Assembly: GCA_031263015.1 (NCBI GenBank)
Contig: JAISGN010000012.1
Coordinates: forward strand, 62,001-126,000
DNA from: Bacteroidales bacterium
Lineage (GTDB): Bacteria > Bacteroidota > Bacteroidia > Bacteroidales > P3
DNA length: 64,000 nucleotides
Direction of reading: 5' to 3'
Position numbers and translations under genes: made by a program. Below, piece by piece: positions 35,686-43,977 of the stretch (the first letter of the stretch is position 1; each line of letters starts with the position of its first letter). The notes beneath the pieces are model-generated. The model made no database searches. It saw only the letters and a list, made by a program, of their open reading frames with translations, and was not told the DNA's origin.

Positions 35686-36309
35686 TTAGATTTTTTGATT
35701 ATTAAAAAGGTCTGTCAGCGTTTCTCCATTGGTAAGCCAGTAAGTTTGTAAGCCGACTTGCTTTGCTCCTTCCAGATGTTGAGGAGAATCATCTATGAAA
35801 AGGGTTTCTTCCGGTTTGATACCTGCATCATCAACCACGAAACTGAAACTTTCTTTATGTGGTTTGCGAAGGTGTATTTCATTAGAGAAATACGCTTTGT
35901 TAAAGCAACATCCGAATACATCAAAGCCGCATTGGCGTTCAAAATCCTTTTTAAGAAACTCAATATGTAGTTCATTAGTGTTAGAGAAGAGGAAAAGGTT
36001 GTATTTCAGTTTAAGAATACCAAGCAATTCTACGTTCTCCTTCGGCAAATCAAGTATCATAGCCATCCAAGCCTCGTCAATCTGCTTATCGGTTAGGTTT
36101 GTAGCGGTAAGATGTCTTATTTGGTCTCTAAATTCCTGCATTGTAACCTTGCCTTCCTCAAATCTGTCAATTATATCCGACTGATAAGCCTGCGTATATA
36201 CCTTTTCAAAGTTCGCAATGCCGTAAGAAGCAAATTTTTCCACTATTTTATTGTAATCAACGTTGAGAATAACGCCGCCCAAGTCTAATATTAAATTTTT
36301 AAAAGCCAT
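35686..36309 (-). CDS. HAD family hydrolase (subfamily IA, YihX-like phosphatase)
   Basis: This 207-aa hydrolase has motif I NLILDLGGVILNVDY. The second acid is glycine-shifted (DLGG), as is common in YihX-like members. Motif II is LFLFSNTNELH, motif III KPHKESF and motif IV ETLFIDDSPQHLEGA. It probably dephosphorylates a small sugar phosphate or nucleotide; the substrate is unknown. It starts 2 nt after thiL and is followed after 6 nt by the FtsB-like gene, so it sits in the middle of the operon. Confidence 0.87.
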   Translation of the reverse strand: MAFKNLILDLGGVILNVDYNKIVEKFASYGIANFEKVYTQAYQSDIIDRFEEGKVTMQEFRDQIRHLTATNLTDKQIDEAWMAMILDLPKENVELLGILKLKYNLFLFSNTNELHIEFLKKDFERQCGFDVFGCCFNKAYFSNEIHLRKPHKESFSFVVDDAGIKPEETLFIDDSPQHLEGAKQVGLQTYWLTNGETLTDLFNNQKI

Positions 36310-36311
36310 TT

Positions 36312-37346
36312 TTATTGTTTTTTATAGTGATTAAAGCCTTGTGCTTTGAGCTCTATTGTGGTGTTTTGAGGCGTTACAAGATTGCATCCTTGCGATTGGT
36401 CGGTTATATGCCCGATTACGCTGATGTTTTTGTTGGTTTTAACTTTTTCATAGTCGCTTTGGCTGATAGTAAATAGCAACTCATAGTCTTCACCTCCGTT
36501 TAGCGCACCGGTATCAGCCACAATATTAAATTCTTCCAGCGTTCTAATGGTTTCATAATCAACAGGAATCTTATCATAGTAAAGTTCGCAGCCCACATTT
36601 GACTGTTTGCAAATATGCAATGCCTCACTCGCCAGCCCATCCGATACATCTATCATAGCCGAAGGCAGAATGGAGTTGTCAGAGAGCCATTGCACTATAT
36701 CCTTCCTTGCTTCCGGTTTCAGATGACGCTCTATTATATATTGGTAATCGCTCAAATCGGGTTGTGAAGCAGGGTTTGCCATAAACACAGCCTTTTCCCG
36801 CTGCAAGACAAGCAAGCCTGCATACGCCGCACCCAAATCTCCGCTGACGCATATCAAGTCATGCACCTTTGCTCCGTTTCTTCGCACAACCTTATCCTTA
36901 TCGCATTCGCCCATAGCAGTCAATGAAAGAAACATTCCGCCGTTTGATGAAGATGTATCCCCGCCTACCAAATCTACTCCATACTTCTCGCAAGCCAAAT
37001 TCAAACCTTCATACAACTCTTCCAATGCCTCAACCGAATATCTGTTGCTAACGGCAAGCGTAACCAGCAATTGAGCAGGACGACCGTTGCAAGCATAAAT
37101 ATCAGAGAAGTTGCTGACAGCCGCTTTGTAGCCAAGATGCCGCAGAGGCGTATAAACCATATCAAAATGTATGCCTTCAACCAAACAATCGCTTGAAACA
37201 AGCGTTACCTTATCGCCATAGGTCATCGCAGCACAATCATCGCCGATGCCAAAGAGAGTAGATGTGTTAATAATCCGCCGTTTGGGGTTAAGCCTTTCAA
37301 TCAATCCGAACTCGCCGAGTTGCTCTAATTCCGTTCTTTTATCCAT
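36312..37346 (-). CDS. thiL: Thiamine-monophosphate kinase
   Basis: This 344-aa enzyme phosphorylates thiamine monophosphate to the active diphosphate. Signatures: the N-terminal GEFGLIERL, the Mg/ATP acid cluster FGIGDDCAAM, SDCLVEGIHFD, VSNFSDIYACNGRPAQLLVTL, GGDTSSS, ISGDLGAAYAGL-like VSGDLGAAYAG, MIDVSDGLASE and GGEDYELLFT. It is full length. It is first in a run with HAD and ftsB genes. No TPP riboswitch was recognised in the leader. Array R8 lies between its promoter and the divergent typA. Confidence 0.95.
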   Translation of the reverse strand: MDKRTELEQLGEFGLIERLNPKRRIINTSTLFGIGDDCAAMTYGDKVTLVSSDCLVEGIHFDMVYTPLRHLGYKAAVSNFSDIYACNGRPAQLLVTLAVSNRYSVEALEELYEGLNLACEKYGVDLVGGDTSSSNGGMFLSLTAMGECDKDKVVRRNGAKVHDLICVSGDLGAAYAGLLVLQREKAVFMANPASQPDLSDYQYIIERHLKPEARKDIVQWLSDNSILPSAMIDVSDGLASEALHICKQSNVGCELYYDKIPVDYETIRTLEEFNIVADTGALNGGEDYELLFTISQSDYEKVKTNKNISVIGHITDQSQGCNLVTPQNTTIELKAQGFNHYKKQ

Positions 37347-37386
37347 TTATAATATTAAAAATAAGAAACAATGCGTTTATTGCCTA

Positions 37387-37394
37387 CAAAAGTA
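37387..37394 (-). promoter_or_regulatory. Putative -7 element for thiL-HAD-ftsB
   Basis: On the minus strand this reads TACTTTTG, 40 nt before the thiL ATG. Confidence 0.6.
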
Positions 37395-37485
37395 CAAAAA
37401 ATCTGCGTAATAAACCTCAAAATCGCCTTTCCGCACGAACAGATGCAAGACTCGTCAAAGCATTATCTTCTTTTGTTTTTACCAA

Positions 37486-37611
37486 ACAGCCTTTGGTGAA
37501 AATAAAACAGCCTTTCGTCAAAATATTCCTTGATTTCATTTTAATGAAACAGCGTTTGGTAAAAATATAATGTCAGTCCGACACGGACAAACAGCGGAAT
37601 GTAAAAATGTT
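37486..37611. repeat. 21-bp repeat array R8 (6 units) abutting the typA promoter
   Basis: Units start at 37486, 37507, 37528, 37549, 37570 and 37591. In order they hold CAGCC, CAGCC, CCTTGATTTCATT, CAGCG, the palindrome GTCCG-ACA-CGGAC, and CAGCG. This is the same order as array R4, and the palindrome differs from R4 by paired changes. The array ends 1 bp before the typA -7 box. Confidence 0.93.
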
Positions 37612-37612
37612 G

Positions 37613-37620
37613 TACCTTTG
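37613..37620 (+). promoter_or_regulatory. Putative -7 element for typA
   Basis: TACCTTTG followed by C, 25 nt before the ATG at 37646. It rules out an in-frame upstream ATG at 37607. Confidence 0.65.
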
Positions 37621-37645
37621 CAAATTCTTAAAACTAAAAATCACA

Positions 37646-39445
37646 ATGCAAAACGTAAGAAATGTTGCAATAATTGCCCATGTTGATCACGGCAAAACTA
37701 CACTCGTCGACAGGATGCTTTATCAGGCAAAATTGTTTAGAGACAATCAGGAAAAGAAAGAGTTGATTCTTGACAGCAATGACTTGGAACGCGAACGCGG
37801 AATAACGATTCTGTCCAAAAATGTCTCAATTCGCTACAAGGATGTGAAGATAAACGTCATTGATACGCCCGGTCATAGCGATTTTGGGGGCGAAGTGGAG
37901 CGTGTATTGAACATGGCAGACGGCGTTTTGCTGGTTGTAGATGCTTTTGAGGGTCCTATGCCGCAGACAAGGTTCGTTTTGCAGAAGGCAATTGAGCTAA
38001 ACCTGAAACCAATCGTTGTTATAAATAAGGTAGATAAGCCAAACTGCAATCCTTTGGACACTCAGGAGAAGGTTTTTGACCTTATGTTTAATTTAGGTGC
38101 CACTCAGGAGCAGTTAGACTTTCCAACCGTCTTCGGCTCTTCAAAAGAGGGTTGGATGGCAGAGGATTTCAATCATCCCACAACAGATGTTACCTATTTA
38201 TTAGATAAGATTATTGAGCATATTCCTGCATATAAACAAGAGGAAGGCACACTTCAGCTTATGATTTCTTCACTTGACTATTCTTCTTACGTAGGTCGTA
38301 TCGCTGTTGGCAAACTTCATCGCGGCACTTTGCAGGCTGGGCAGGATGTTATGCTCGTTAAGGCAAACGGAGAGCAGATTCGTTCCAAGATAAAGGAGTT
38401 ATATCTCTTTGAAGGCTTGGCTAAGGAAAAGATAAAGACCGTTGTGGAAGCCGGAGAGATATGTGCGATACTCGGAATTGAGAATTTTGACATCGGAGAC
38501 AGCGTTTGCGACATTGAAAACCCCGAACCGCTCAAACCGATTAAGGTTGATGAGCCCACACTCTCAATGTTATTCACCATAAACAACTCTCCGTTCTATG
38601 GAAGAGAAGGAAAATTTGTTACCTCACGCCATTTGCGAGACCGGTTGTTTGCGGAGCTTGAAAAGAACCTTGCTTTGAAAATAGAGGAAACAGATTCGCC
38701 GGACGCATTGATTGTTTATGGTCGCGGCATTCTTCATTTGTCCATTCTGATAGAAACGATGAGACGAGAGGGATATGAATTGCAGGTCGGGCAACCAAAG
38801 GTTATCATAAAGGAAATTGATGGGCAGAAGTGCGAACCTGTGGAGCAATTGACTATTGTGGTGCCTGAACAGTTTGCTGGCAAGATTATAGAGACTGTTA
38901 CTTCACGTAAGGGTGAGATAAACTCAATAGAGGCTCAGGGAGACCGCTCTCATATTGAATTTACGATACCTTCGCGCGGCATAATCGGCTTACGCAACAA
39001 TGTTCTTACGTTAAGCGAAGGCGAAGCGATAATGGCACACCGTCTGAAGGGCTTTGAACCTTGGAAGGGCGAAATCGGCGGCAGGAGAATGGGCTCTTTG
39101 ATTGCTAAGGAGACAGGTACGGCGATTGAATACTCCATTAACAAGCTGCAGGATAGAGGACGCTTCTTTGTAAGCCCCGGAGAAGATATTTATACGGGCA
39201 TGGTAATCGGCGAGGGCATAAGACCGGACGACATAGTGGTCAATGTAACTCTTACAAAGAAGCTTACCAATATGCGAGCCGCAGGTTCTGACGACAAAGT
39301 GGCGATTGCTCCCGCTGTAAAGTTCTCTCTGGAAGAGGCAATGGAGTATATAGGCGAGGATGAGTACTTAGAAATCACGCCTGCCAACTTACGCATCCGC
39401 AAAATAATCCTTGACGAGACTGCGCGCAAGCGTGCCGAAAAGTAA
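37646..39445 (+). CDS. typA: Translational GTPase TypA/BipA
   Basis: This ribosome-associated GTPase of about 599 aa is needed for growth at low temperature or under stress and helps 50S assembly. The G-domain motifs are G1 [10 protein letters not shown]2 [11 protein letters not shown]3 [16 protein letters not shown] and G4 NKVDKPN. Domain II, the EF-G-like C domains ([31 protein letters not shown]) and the TypA-specific C-terminal domain ([19 protein letters not shown]) follow. The start is ATG 37646; the frame extends to 37607 but that lies upstream of the promoter box. Array R9 begins on the stop codon. Confidence 0.96.
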   Translation: MQNVRNVAIIAHVDHGKTTLVDRMLYQAKLFRDNQEKKELILDSNDLERERGITILSKNVSIRYKDVKINVIDTPGHSDFGGEVERVLNMADGVLLVVDAFEGPMPQTRFVLQKAIELNLKPIVVINKVDKPNCNPLDTQEKVFDLMFNLGATQEQLDFPTVFGSSKEGWMAEDFNHPTTDVTYLLDKIIEHIPAYKQEEGTLQLMISSLDYSSYVGRIAVGKLHRGTLQAGQDVMLVKANGEQIRSKIKELYLFEGLAKEKIKTVVEAGEICAILGIENFDIGDSVCDIENPEPLKPIKVDEPTLSMLFTINNSPFYGREGKFVTSRHLRDRLFAELEKNLALKIEETDSPDALIVYGRGILHLSILIETMRREGYELQVGQPKVIIKEIDGQKCEPVEQLTIVVPEQFAGKIIETVTSRKGEINSIEAQGDRSHIEFTIPSRGIIGLRNNVLTLSEGEAIMAHRLKGFEPWKGEIGGRRMGSLIAKETGTAIEYSINKLQDRGRFFVSPGEDIYTGMVIGEGIRPDDIVVNVTLTKKLTNMRAAGSDDKVAIAPAVKFSLEEAMEYIGEDEYLEITPANLRIRKIILDETARKRAEK

Positions 39446-39506
39446 AGCCTGTTTCATTTTACTAAAAGCAGACTTTATGACGATAAACCTTGATTTCAAT
39501 TTGCGC
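39444..39506. repeat. 21-bp repeat array R9 (3 units) beginning on the typA stop codon
   Basis: Units start at 39444, 39465 and 39486: AAAGCCTGTTTCATTTT, AAAGCAGACTTTATG and AACCTTGATTTCAATT types. The first two bases are part of the typA TAA. Confidence 0.8.
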
Positions 39507-39520
39507 AAATCAAGGTTTAT
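39483..39520. repeat. 14-bp perfect inverted repeat after typA
   Basis: Arms 39483-39496 (ATAAACCTTGATTT) and 39507-39520 are exact complements with a 10-nt loop. One arm is the CCTTGATTTC unit of array R9. There is no T-run, so terminator activity is uncertain. Confidence 0.85.
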
Positions 39521-39543
39521 TGCTTCATATTCTAAAAAAATTG

Positions 39544-39551
39544 TACTTTTG
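39544..39551 (+). promoter_or_regulatory. Putative -7 element for the secreted YD-like protein
   Basis: TACTTTTG, 17 nt before the ATG at 39569. Confidence 0.55.
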
Positions 39552-39568
39552 TAAAAAATTAGTACGCA

Positions 39569-40579
39569 ATGAACGCATTACAAACATCCAAAACCTTATT
39601 TTGCATCATCATAACGGTATTTGCCGCCCTGCAAGCGACCTCTCAGACAACGCCGAACTTAACTAAGGACTACGGACTCTTCGGTTATCCTTCCGTTGTC
39701 AGATATATGAAGTTTGAAACCGACACTGCCGACAATCCGAAGATACAACGGACGGCTTTTATTGACGATTATCAGCTCACATTCAACGAACGCCGCGAGC
39801 TTTTGAAGAGAACCAACTTCATAAACGGCACTGCCGACCGCCAAATCATATTGGACTACGACAATAAGAGGCATCTGGTTAAGGAAACGTTGCAGGAAGC
39901 CGATGGAAAGATTGTTTCGGTTACCGATTACAAATACGGCTACATCGGACGCGTGTCTCAAATCACCATAACCGAATATCCCGACAGCAGAGCGGGCGCT
40001 AATACCCTTGTGTATAAGGAAACGTATGATTATAACAAGAAAGGGCAACTGGAAACGAAGACTATTTACAACAATGGCAGCGATACGAGCAAGCAAACCA
40101 AGTATTATTACGGTCCTGCCGACAGTCTGATTTATACTATCTCAACATACGGCAACAATAAGAACGTTGAAAAAGTCAGCTTCAAAAGAGACTTCAAGCA
40201 TGACGTGATTGAGATGCTCCTTGTCAGAAACGATAAGCAGGCGAGGAGGGAAGAATACGACCTTAACAAGCAAGGTCAGTGCGTAACCAAGAGAGTCTAT
40301 AACGGAAAGAACAAACTGATTCTTACTTACTCATACCAATACGACCAACACGGCAATCTGACTGCGGAAGTGGGCGTTGATGACAAGGGAATCAAGGCTA
40401 TAGAATTTTATTACAAGTATGAGAAGGATAAGTTCTTCAACTGGACCAAGCGAACGATGTATGACAGCTGGAATCCCAAGTATGTGGAGACCCGAACCAT
40501 AGAATACATTGACAAAGAGCACTTCTATGACGATATGAAGGACGAAGACAGGGGCAGAGTAGTAAAAGACAATCGTTAA
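39569..40579 (+). CDS. Secreted protein with YD/RHS-like degenerate repeats
   Basis: This 336-aa protein has a signal peptide (about 1-25, ending ATS-Q). The rest is hydrophilic with recurring tyrosine-rich strand pairs about 20-25 residues apart: LDYDNKRHLVKET, YKYGYIGRVSQIT, YDYNKKGQLETKT, KYYYGPADSLIYT, YDLNKQGQCVTKR, YQYDQHGNLTAEV. This is the pattern of YD/RHS-type repeats (xYDxxGxLxxxx), which form beta-strand spirals in secreted proteins, although the copies are divergent. There is no C-terminal sorting domain. It is convergent with recN. Function unknown. Confidence 0.7.
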   Translation: MNALQTSKTLFCIIITVFAALQATSQTTPNLTKDYGLFGYPSVVRYMKFETDTADNPKIQRTAFIDDYQLTFNERRELLKRTNFINGTADRQIILDYDNKRHLVKETLQEADGKIVSVTDYKYGYIGRVSQITITEYPDSRAGANTLVYKETYDYNKKGQLETKTIYNNGSDTSKQTKYYYGPADSLIYTISTYGNNKNVEKVSFKRDFKHDVIEMLLVRNDKQARREEYDLNKQGQCVTKRVYNGKNKLILTYSYQYDQHGNLTAEVGVDDKGIKAIEFYYKYEKDKFFNWTKRTMYDSWNPKYVETRTIEYIDKEHFYDDMKDEDRGRVVKDNR

Positions 40580-40586
40580 ATCAACT

Positions 40587-42248
40587 TTAATTCAACAACG
40601 CTTTGGCATTATTGACGGCAGCCTGCGTTACGCTGTCGTTGGATAGCATTTTGGCTATTTCTTCTATCCTTTCATCGGCATCTAACTTCTTTATGTTTGA
40701 CACGGTCTTCGCATCAACATCCTCTTTGAAGACTTTGTAATGGCAAGACGCCTTTGCAGCCATCTGAGGCAGGTGAGTAATGACCAGAAGCTGGTGATTG
40801 GCAGCCATACGTTTGATTATGTTGCCCACCTTCGCCGCAATATCGCCCGAGACTCCGCTATCAATCTCATCAAATATTATAGTAGGCATATTGTTCTTGC
40901 TACTGCTGACGGCTTTCAAGGCAAGCATCAGGCGAGACAACTCTCCACCGGAGGCAACCTTGCTAAGCGGCTTCGGTTCGCTGCCTTTGTTGGCAGAAAA
41001 CAGGAAATCAATGTCGTCAATGCCGCTTTCATTCATATTTTTCAGCGTTCTGTCGGGCTCAATCACTATCTTAACCTCCGCATTCGCCATTCCCATATCG
41101 CATAGCAAAGGTTTGACCTGTTCTTCAATGGTTTTAGCCGCCTCAATCCTCAATCGGCTTATCTCCAACGCCTTTTCGGAAATATGGTTGAAGAGTTCGG
41201 CATTTGCTTTGGTCCTTTGGTCAATCTCTTCTCTCAAATGCTCGTTGGAAGACAAACTGCCGGCGATGCGCTCCCTGATTTCCAGCAACTCTTCCACGCT
41301 ATTGACCGAATGTTTGCTTTGAAGACGATAGATAACGCTCAGTCTGTCTTTGGCAAACGCCAGTCGGTCGGGGTCAAAAGCCACTTCATCGTTGCAAATC
41401 TCCAGTTCCCGATGCACATCCTTCAATTCAATATACGCCGAGTTGATTCTGTCGGCGATATCCTTCAATGCGGGGCTGTAAGATGAGATTTTGGAGAGGT
41501 TGTTTCTTACTTGCGAGAGGTTGAAAAGAACACTTGCATAATCCTCATTATCAATTAGTGCCAACGATTGACTAATCTGCAACTTTATCTCCTCACTATG
41601 GGTCATCATCTCCAACTCTGCCTCCAGCGATTCCTGCTCTCCGTGTCGTAAATCGGCGTTTGCAAACTCTTCAAGCAGGAAAGCATAATAGTCTTGCTCC
41701 TTTTGAAAATTCCGATACTTCGTTTCCAGTTCGCCGATAGCCGTTTGCTCGCTTTTCCACTTTGAGAAGCCGGCTTTGAAATCAGCAGCAATCGCCCTGT
41801 TGTCAAGGAAGCCATCAACCATAAGCCGTTGGAACGCACTGCCTTTAAGAGTCAGCGTCGTGTGTTGCGAATGTATGTCCATCAACCTTTCTCCTAACGC
41901 TTTCATCGTTGCCAACTGCACGGGCGTATCATTGATAAATGCACGGCTCTTTCCGTTGGGGGCAATCTCACGGCGAAATATCCCATTGTTGTCGGCATCC
42001 AACCCGCTCTCTTCAAACAAGGTGGCGAAATCTTCCGACAAGGCGAACTCGGCTTCAACGATGCACTTCCTGTCTTTATCAAACAGCACGCCCGTATCTG
42101 CTCTGGCGCCCGCCAAAAGCGACAACGCACCGAGCAAAATTGATTTGCCGGCGCCCGTTTCGCCTGTTATAGCCGTGAAACCGCAAGGGAATTCAATTGA
42201 AACCTTGTTTATAAGTGCGTAATTCTCAATTCGTAACGACAAAAGCAT
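40587..42248 (-). CDS. recN: DNA repair protein RecN
   Basis: This 553-aa SMC-like ATPase acts in double-strand-break repair and sister-chromatid cohesion. It has Walker A GETGAGKSILLGALSLL at the N-terminus, a long coiled-coil middle, the signature SGGELSRLMLALKAV, Walker B TIIFDEIDSGVSGD and the LVITHLPQMAAKA switch region near the C-terminus. The length and architecture are normal. It has its own promoter box (42270-42277) and is not in an operon. Base composition is visibly more G/C-rich than in the surrounding intergenic DNA. Confidence 0.95.
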   Translation of the reverse strand: MLLSLRIENYALINKVSIEFPCGFTAITGETGAGKSILLGALSLLAGARADTGVLFDKDRKCIVEAEFALSEDFATLFEESGLDADNNGIFRREIAPNGKSRAFINDTPVQLATMKALGERLMDIHSQHTTLTLKGSAFQRLMVDGFLDNRAIAADFKAGFSKWKSEQTAIGELETKYRNFQKEQDYYAFLLEEFANADLRHGEQESLEAELEMMTHSEEIKLQISQSLALIDNEDYASVLFNLSQVRNNLSKISSYSPALKDIADRINSAYIELKDVHRELEICNDEVAFDPDRLAFAKDRLSVIYRLQSKHSVNSVEELLEIRERIAGSLSSNEHLREEIDQRTKANAELFNHISEKALEISRLRIEAAKTIEEQVKPLLCDMGMANAEVKIVIEPDRTLKNMNESGIDDIDFLFSANKGSEPKPLSKVASGGELSRLMLALKAVSSSKNNMPTIIFDEIDSGVSGDIAAKVGNIIKRMAANHQLLVITHLPQMAAKASCHYKVFKEDVDAKTVSNIKKLDADERIEEIAKMLSNDSVTQAAVNNAKALLN

Positions 42249-42269
42249 ATTTCACAATCTTATTTGCTG

Positions 42270-42277
42270 CAAAGATA
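42270..42277 (-). promoter_or_regulatory. Putative -7 element for recN
   Basis: On the minus strand this reads TATCTTTG followed by C, about 21 nt before the recN ATG. Confidence 0.6.
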
Positions 42278-42304
42278 CGTTTTTTATTTGATTTCATAAA
42301 AATA

Positions 42305-42367
42305 AGGCAGCCTTTCAATGGAACGAAACGCTGTTTCATTTTGCTCAAACAGCGTTTTGCTGAATTC
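42305..42367. repeat. 21-bp repeat array R10 (3 units)
   Basis: Units start at 42305, 42326 and 42347 with cores CAGCC, CGCTG and CAGCG, in the divergent gap between recN and the TPR lipoprotein. Confidence 0.9.
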
Positions 42368-42379
42368 TTGTAAGACTTG

Positions 42380-42409
42380 TTGATATTGAATTGATTTTTT
42401 ATAACTTTG
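42380..42409 (+). promoter_or_regulatory. Promoter of the TPR protein gene
   Basis: TTG at 42380-42382, a 19-nt spacer, and TAACTTTG at 42402-42409; the ATG lies 33 nt downstream. Confidence 0.6.
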
Positions 42410-42442
42410 CAACCAGATAATATAATGCTTAAATAAAATTTA

Positions 42443-43195
42443 ATGTTTATGAAATTTCACAATATTAGCAGAATGTTTGCTTTGGTTTTATCCGTTTTTG
42501 CTTTCATTGCAGCACAATGCGGGAACACAAACACAATGCTTGCTTCGGATAAAATCATTTCTGATAACAGAGAAATAATATCAAACAATAATGAACCCGA
42601 TACCAACTCTCAATCTGCCGAAGAGTGGTTAGAAAAAGGCGTTGCGGCGTATAATAACAAGGAATATGAGAAAACGATAGAATATTTTGAGAAAGCGATA
42701 GAATTAAAGCCCGATTATCCGAATGCATACTTCAATATGGGAAGTGTTTATCTTAATTGGAACGAACAATATGAGAAAGCGATAGAATGTTTTCGGAAAG
42801 CCGTAACATTAAAGCCTGATTTAGCGGACGCATACAACAATATGGGGCTTGCTTATAAGAATTGGAACGGGCAATATGAGAAAGCGATGGAATGTTATCA
42901 AAAAGCAATAGAATTAAATCCTAATGACCCGCACGCTTACTACAATATGGGAAATGCTTATAAGGATTATGCGAAAGAATACGACAAAAGCATAGAATAT
43001 TATCAAAAAGCAATAGAATTAAAGCCCGATAATGCTCGTGCATACTTCAATATGGGGAGCGCTTATTGGCTAAAAAAAGACAGAAAGCACGGATTAGAGT
43101 TTTATAGGAAAGCCGCAGAACTCGGAGATGAAGAAGCAAAGCGATTTTTTAAAGAAAGAAGTAACGCTATTCTTCCTCGTCCCAGCGGCAAATGA
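42443..43195 (+). CDS. Exported tetratricopeptide repeat protein
   Basis: This 250-aa protein has an N-terminal hydrophobic export signal (MFALVLSVFAFIAAQC; the cysteine could be a weak lipobox). About five TPR units follow from residue 55: AYNNKEYEKTIEYFEKAIELKPDYPNA and four more, spaced 36-37 residues apart. Three contain an inserted NWNEQYEKA/NWNGQYEKA-type turn. The last unit (WLKKDRKHGLEFYRKAAELGDEEAK) resembles a Sel1-like end. TPRs are protein-binding scaffolds; no partner is evident. A second ATG two codons later is an alternative start. Part of its TPR DNA closely resembles the start of the TPR-DUF2971 gene at 43978. Confidence 0.85.
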   Translation: MFMKFHNISRMFALVLSVFAFIAAQCGNTNTMLASDKIISDNREIISNNNEPDTNSQSAEEWLEKGVAAYNNKEYEKTIEYFEKAIELKPDYPNAYFNMGSVYLNWNEQYEKAIECFRKAVTLKPDLADAYNNMGLAYKNWNGQYEKAMECYQKAIELNPNDPHAYYNMGNAYKDYAKEYDKSIEYYQKAIELKPDNARAYFNMGSAYWLKKDRKHGLEFYRKAAELGDEEAKRFFKERSNAILPRPSGK

Positions 43196-43318
43196 GATTT
43201 GAGCGTATTTTTTCTTCATTCCGTAAGAATAAAAGCAAATAATGTAAGCATCATAAGCAGTTTTTGCAATAACAAAAGTACCTTTCAATGCGTGGCGAAC
43301 TGACAATATTTTTATATT

Positions 43319-43612
43319 ATTTGCTTTAATCGCTTTTATAATCTGCTTTTATTGGCGTGAAATTTGACTTCATTTTTATATTATTTGATTTTATTCATTA
43401 TATTATTTGCTTTTATTTGCATCAAATTTGACTATATTTTTAGGGAATTTGATGCCATCAACGTGAATTTTGACTTCATTTTAGCGAAATTTGCTTTCAT
43501 TTTCGTGAAACTTGACTTCGTGAGAGCGAAAGCAAGTTACAAAATTCTGTGATTTGATTATAGAGTTCTGAAACTTGATTATAGAATTCTGTAATTTGAT
43601 TCTGTGGAGACG
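43319..43612. repeat. 21-bp repeat array R11 (14 units, TTTGAYT sub-type)
   Basis: Units of the form AAATTTGACTTCATTTT, varying to AAACTTGATTATAGAATTC, follow each other with a 21-bp period from about 43319 to 43612, with at most a 1-bp slip in the first part. Seven consecutive units from 43466 are exactly in phase. The three last complete units before 43612 are reverse-complement relatives of array R1. Confidence 0.88.
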
Positions 43613-43977
43613 AAAAAAGGCAAAAAAAGAAGGGAAACCCGTTTAAGAGTCGCCCTTCGCTGATAGAATTTGCTGCCTTTCGGCTTTCGATGCCGCAAAG
43701 TCTAATCTCGCAGCAGCATAACGTCCGAAGACGCCACTTTTATTGGATAAGATGGTTGTGTAACTTTGTTTTCATTACTCAATGCTTGCTTTGAGATAGA
43801 CTTTTGCGAGGTTTTGGAACATTTTGTTTTCATAATATTTTGCTTTGTTTTCATAATATTTCGGTTTTCTCAAATTCTATATATCAATAATCGTGCCAAA
43901 GTACGATAAAAGCAGATTTTAATTTTTTTTAATAAGTTTGCAGCCTTAAATTATCTGATTTTAACACCACTTAAACA
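43613..43977. other. Intergenic region upstream of the TPR-DUF2971 gene
   Basis: A somewhat more G/C-rich stretch (43640-43740, with the inverted GGGCGAC-like and CGGCTTTCGATGCCG segments) is followed by AT-rich DNA. In the latter, TTTTGTTTTCATAATATTT occurs twice near 43820-43865. No gene or known RNA was recognised. Confidence 0.5.
43933..43940 (+). promoter_or_regulatory. Putative -7 element for the TPR-DUF2971 gene
   Basis: TAAGTTTG followed by C, 37 nt before the ATG at 43978. Confidence 0.5.

Noticed and set aside
37607..37645. Upstream ATG of typA at 37607
   Set aside because: The TACCTTTG promoter box at 37613-37620 lies after it, and the conserved N-terminus begins at 37646.
43364..43552. 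62-residue frame with F-D-x-I heptads
   Set aside because: Same cause: translation of array R11. It ends where a unit introduces TGA.
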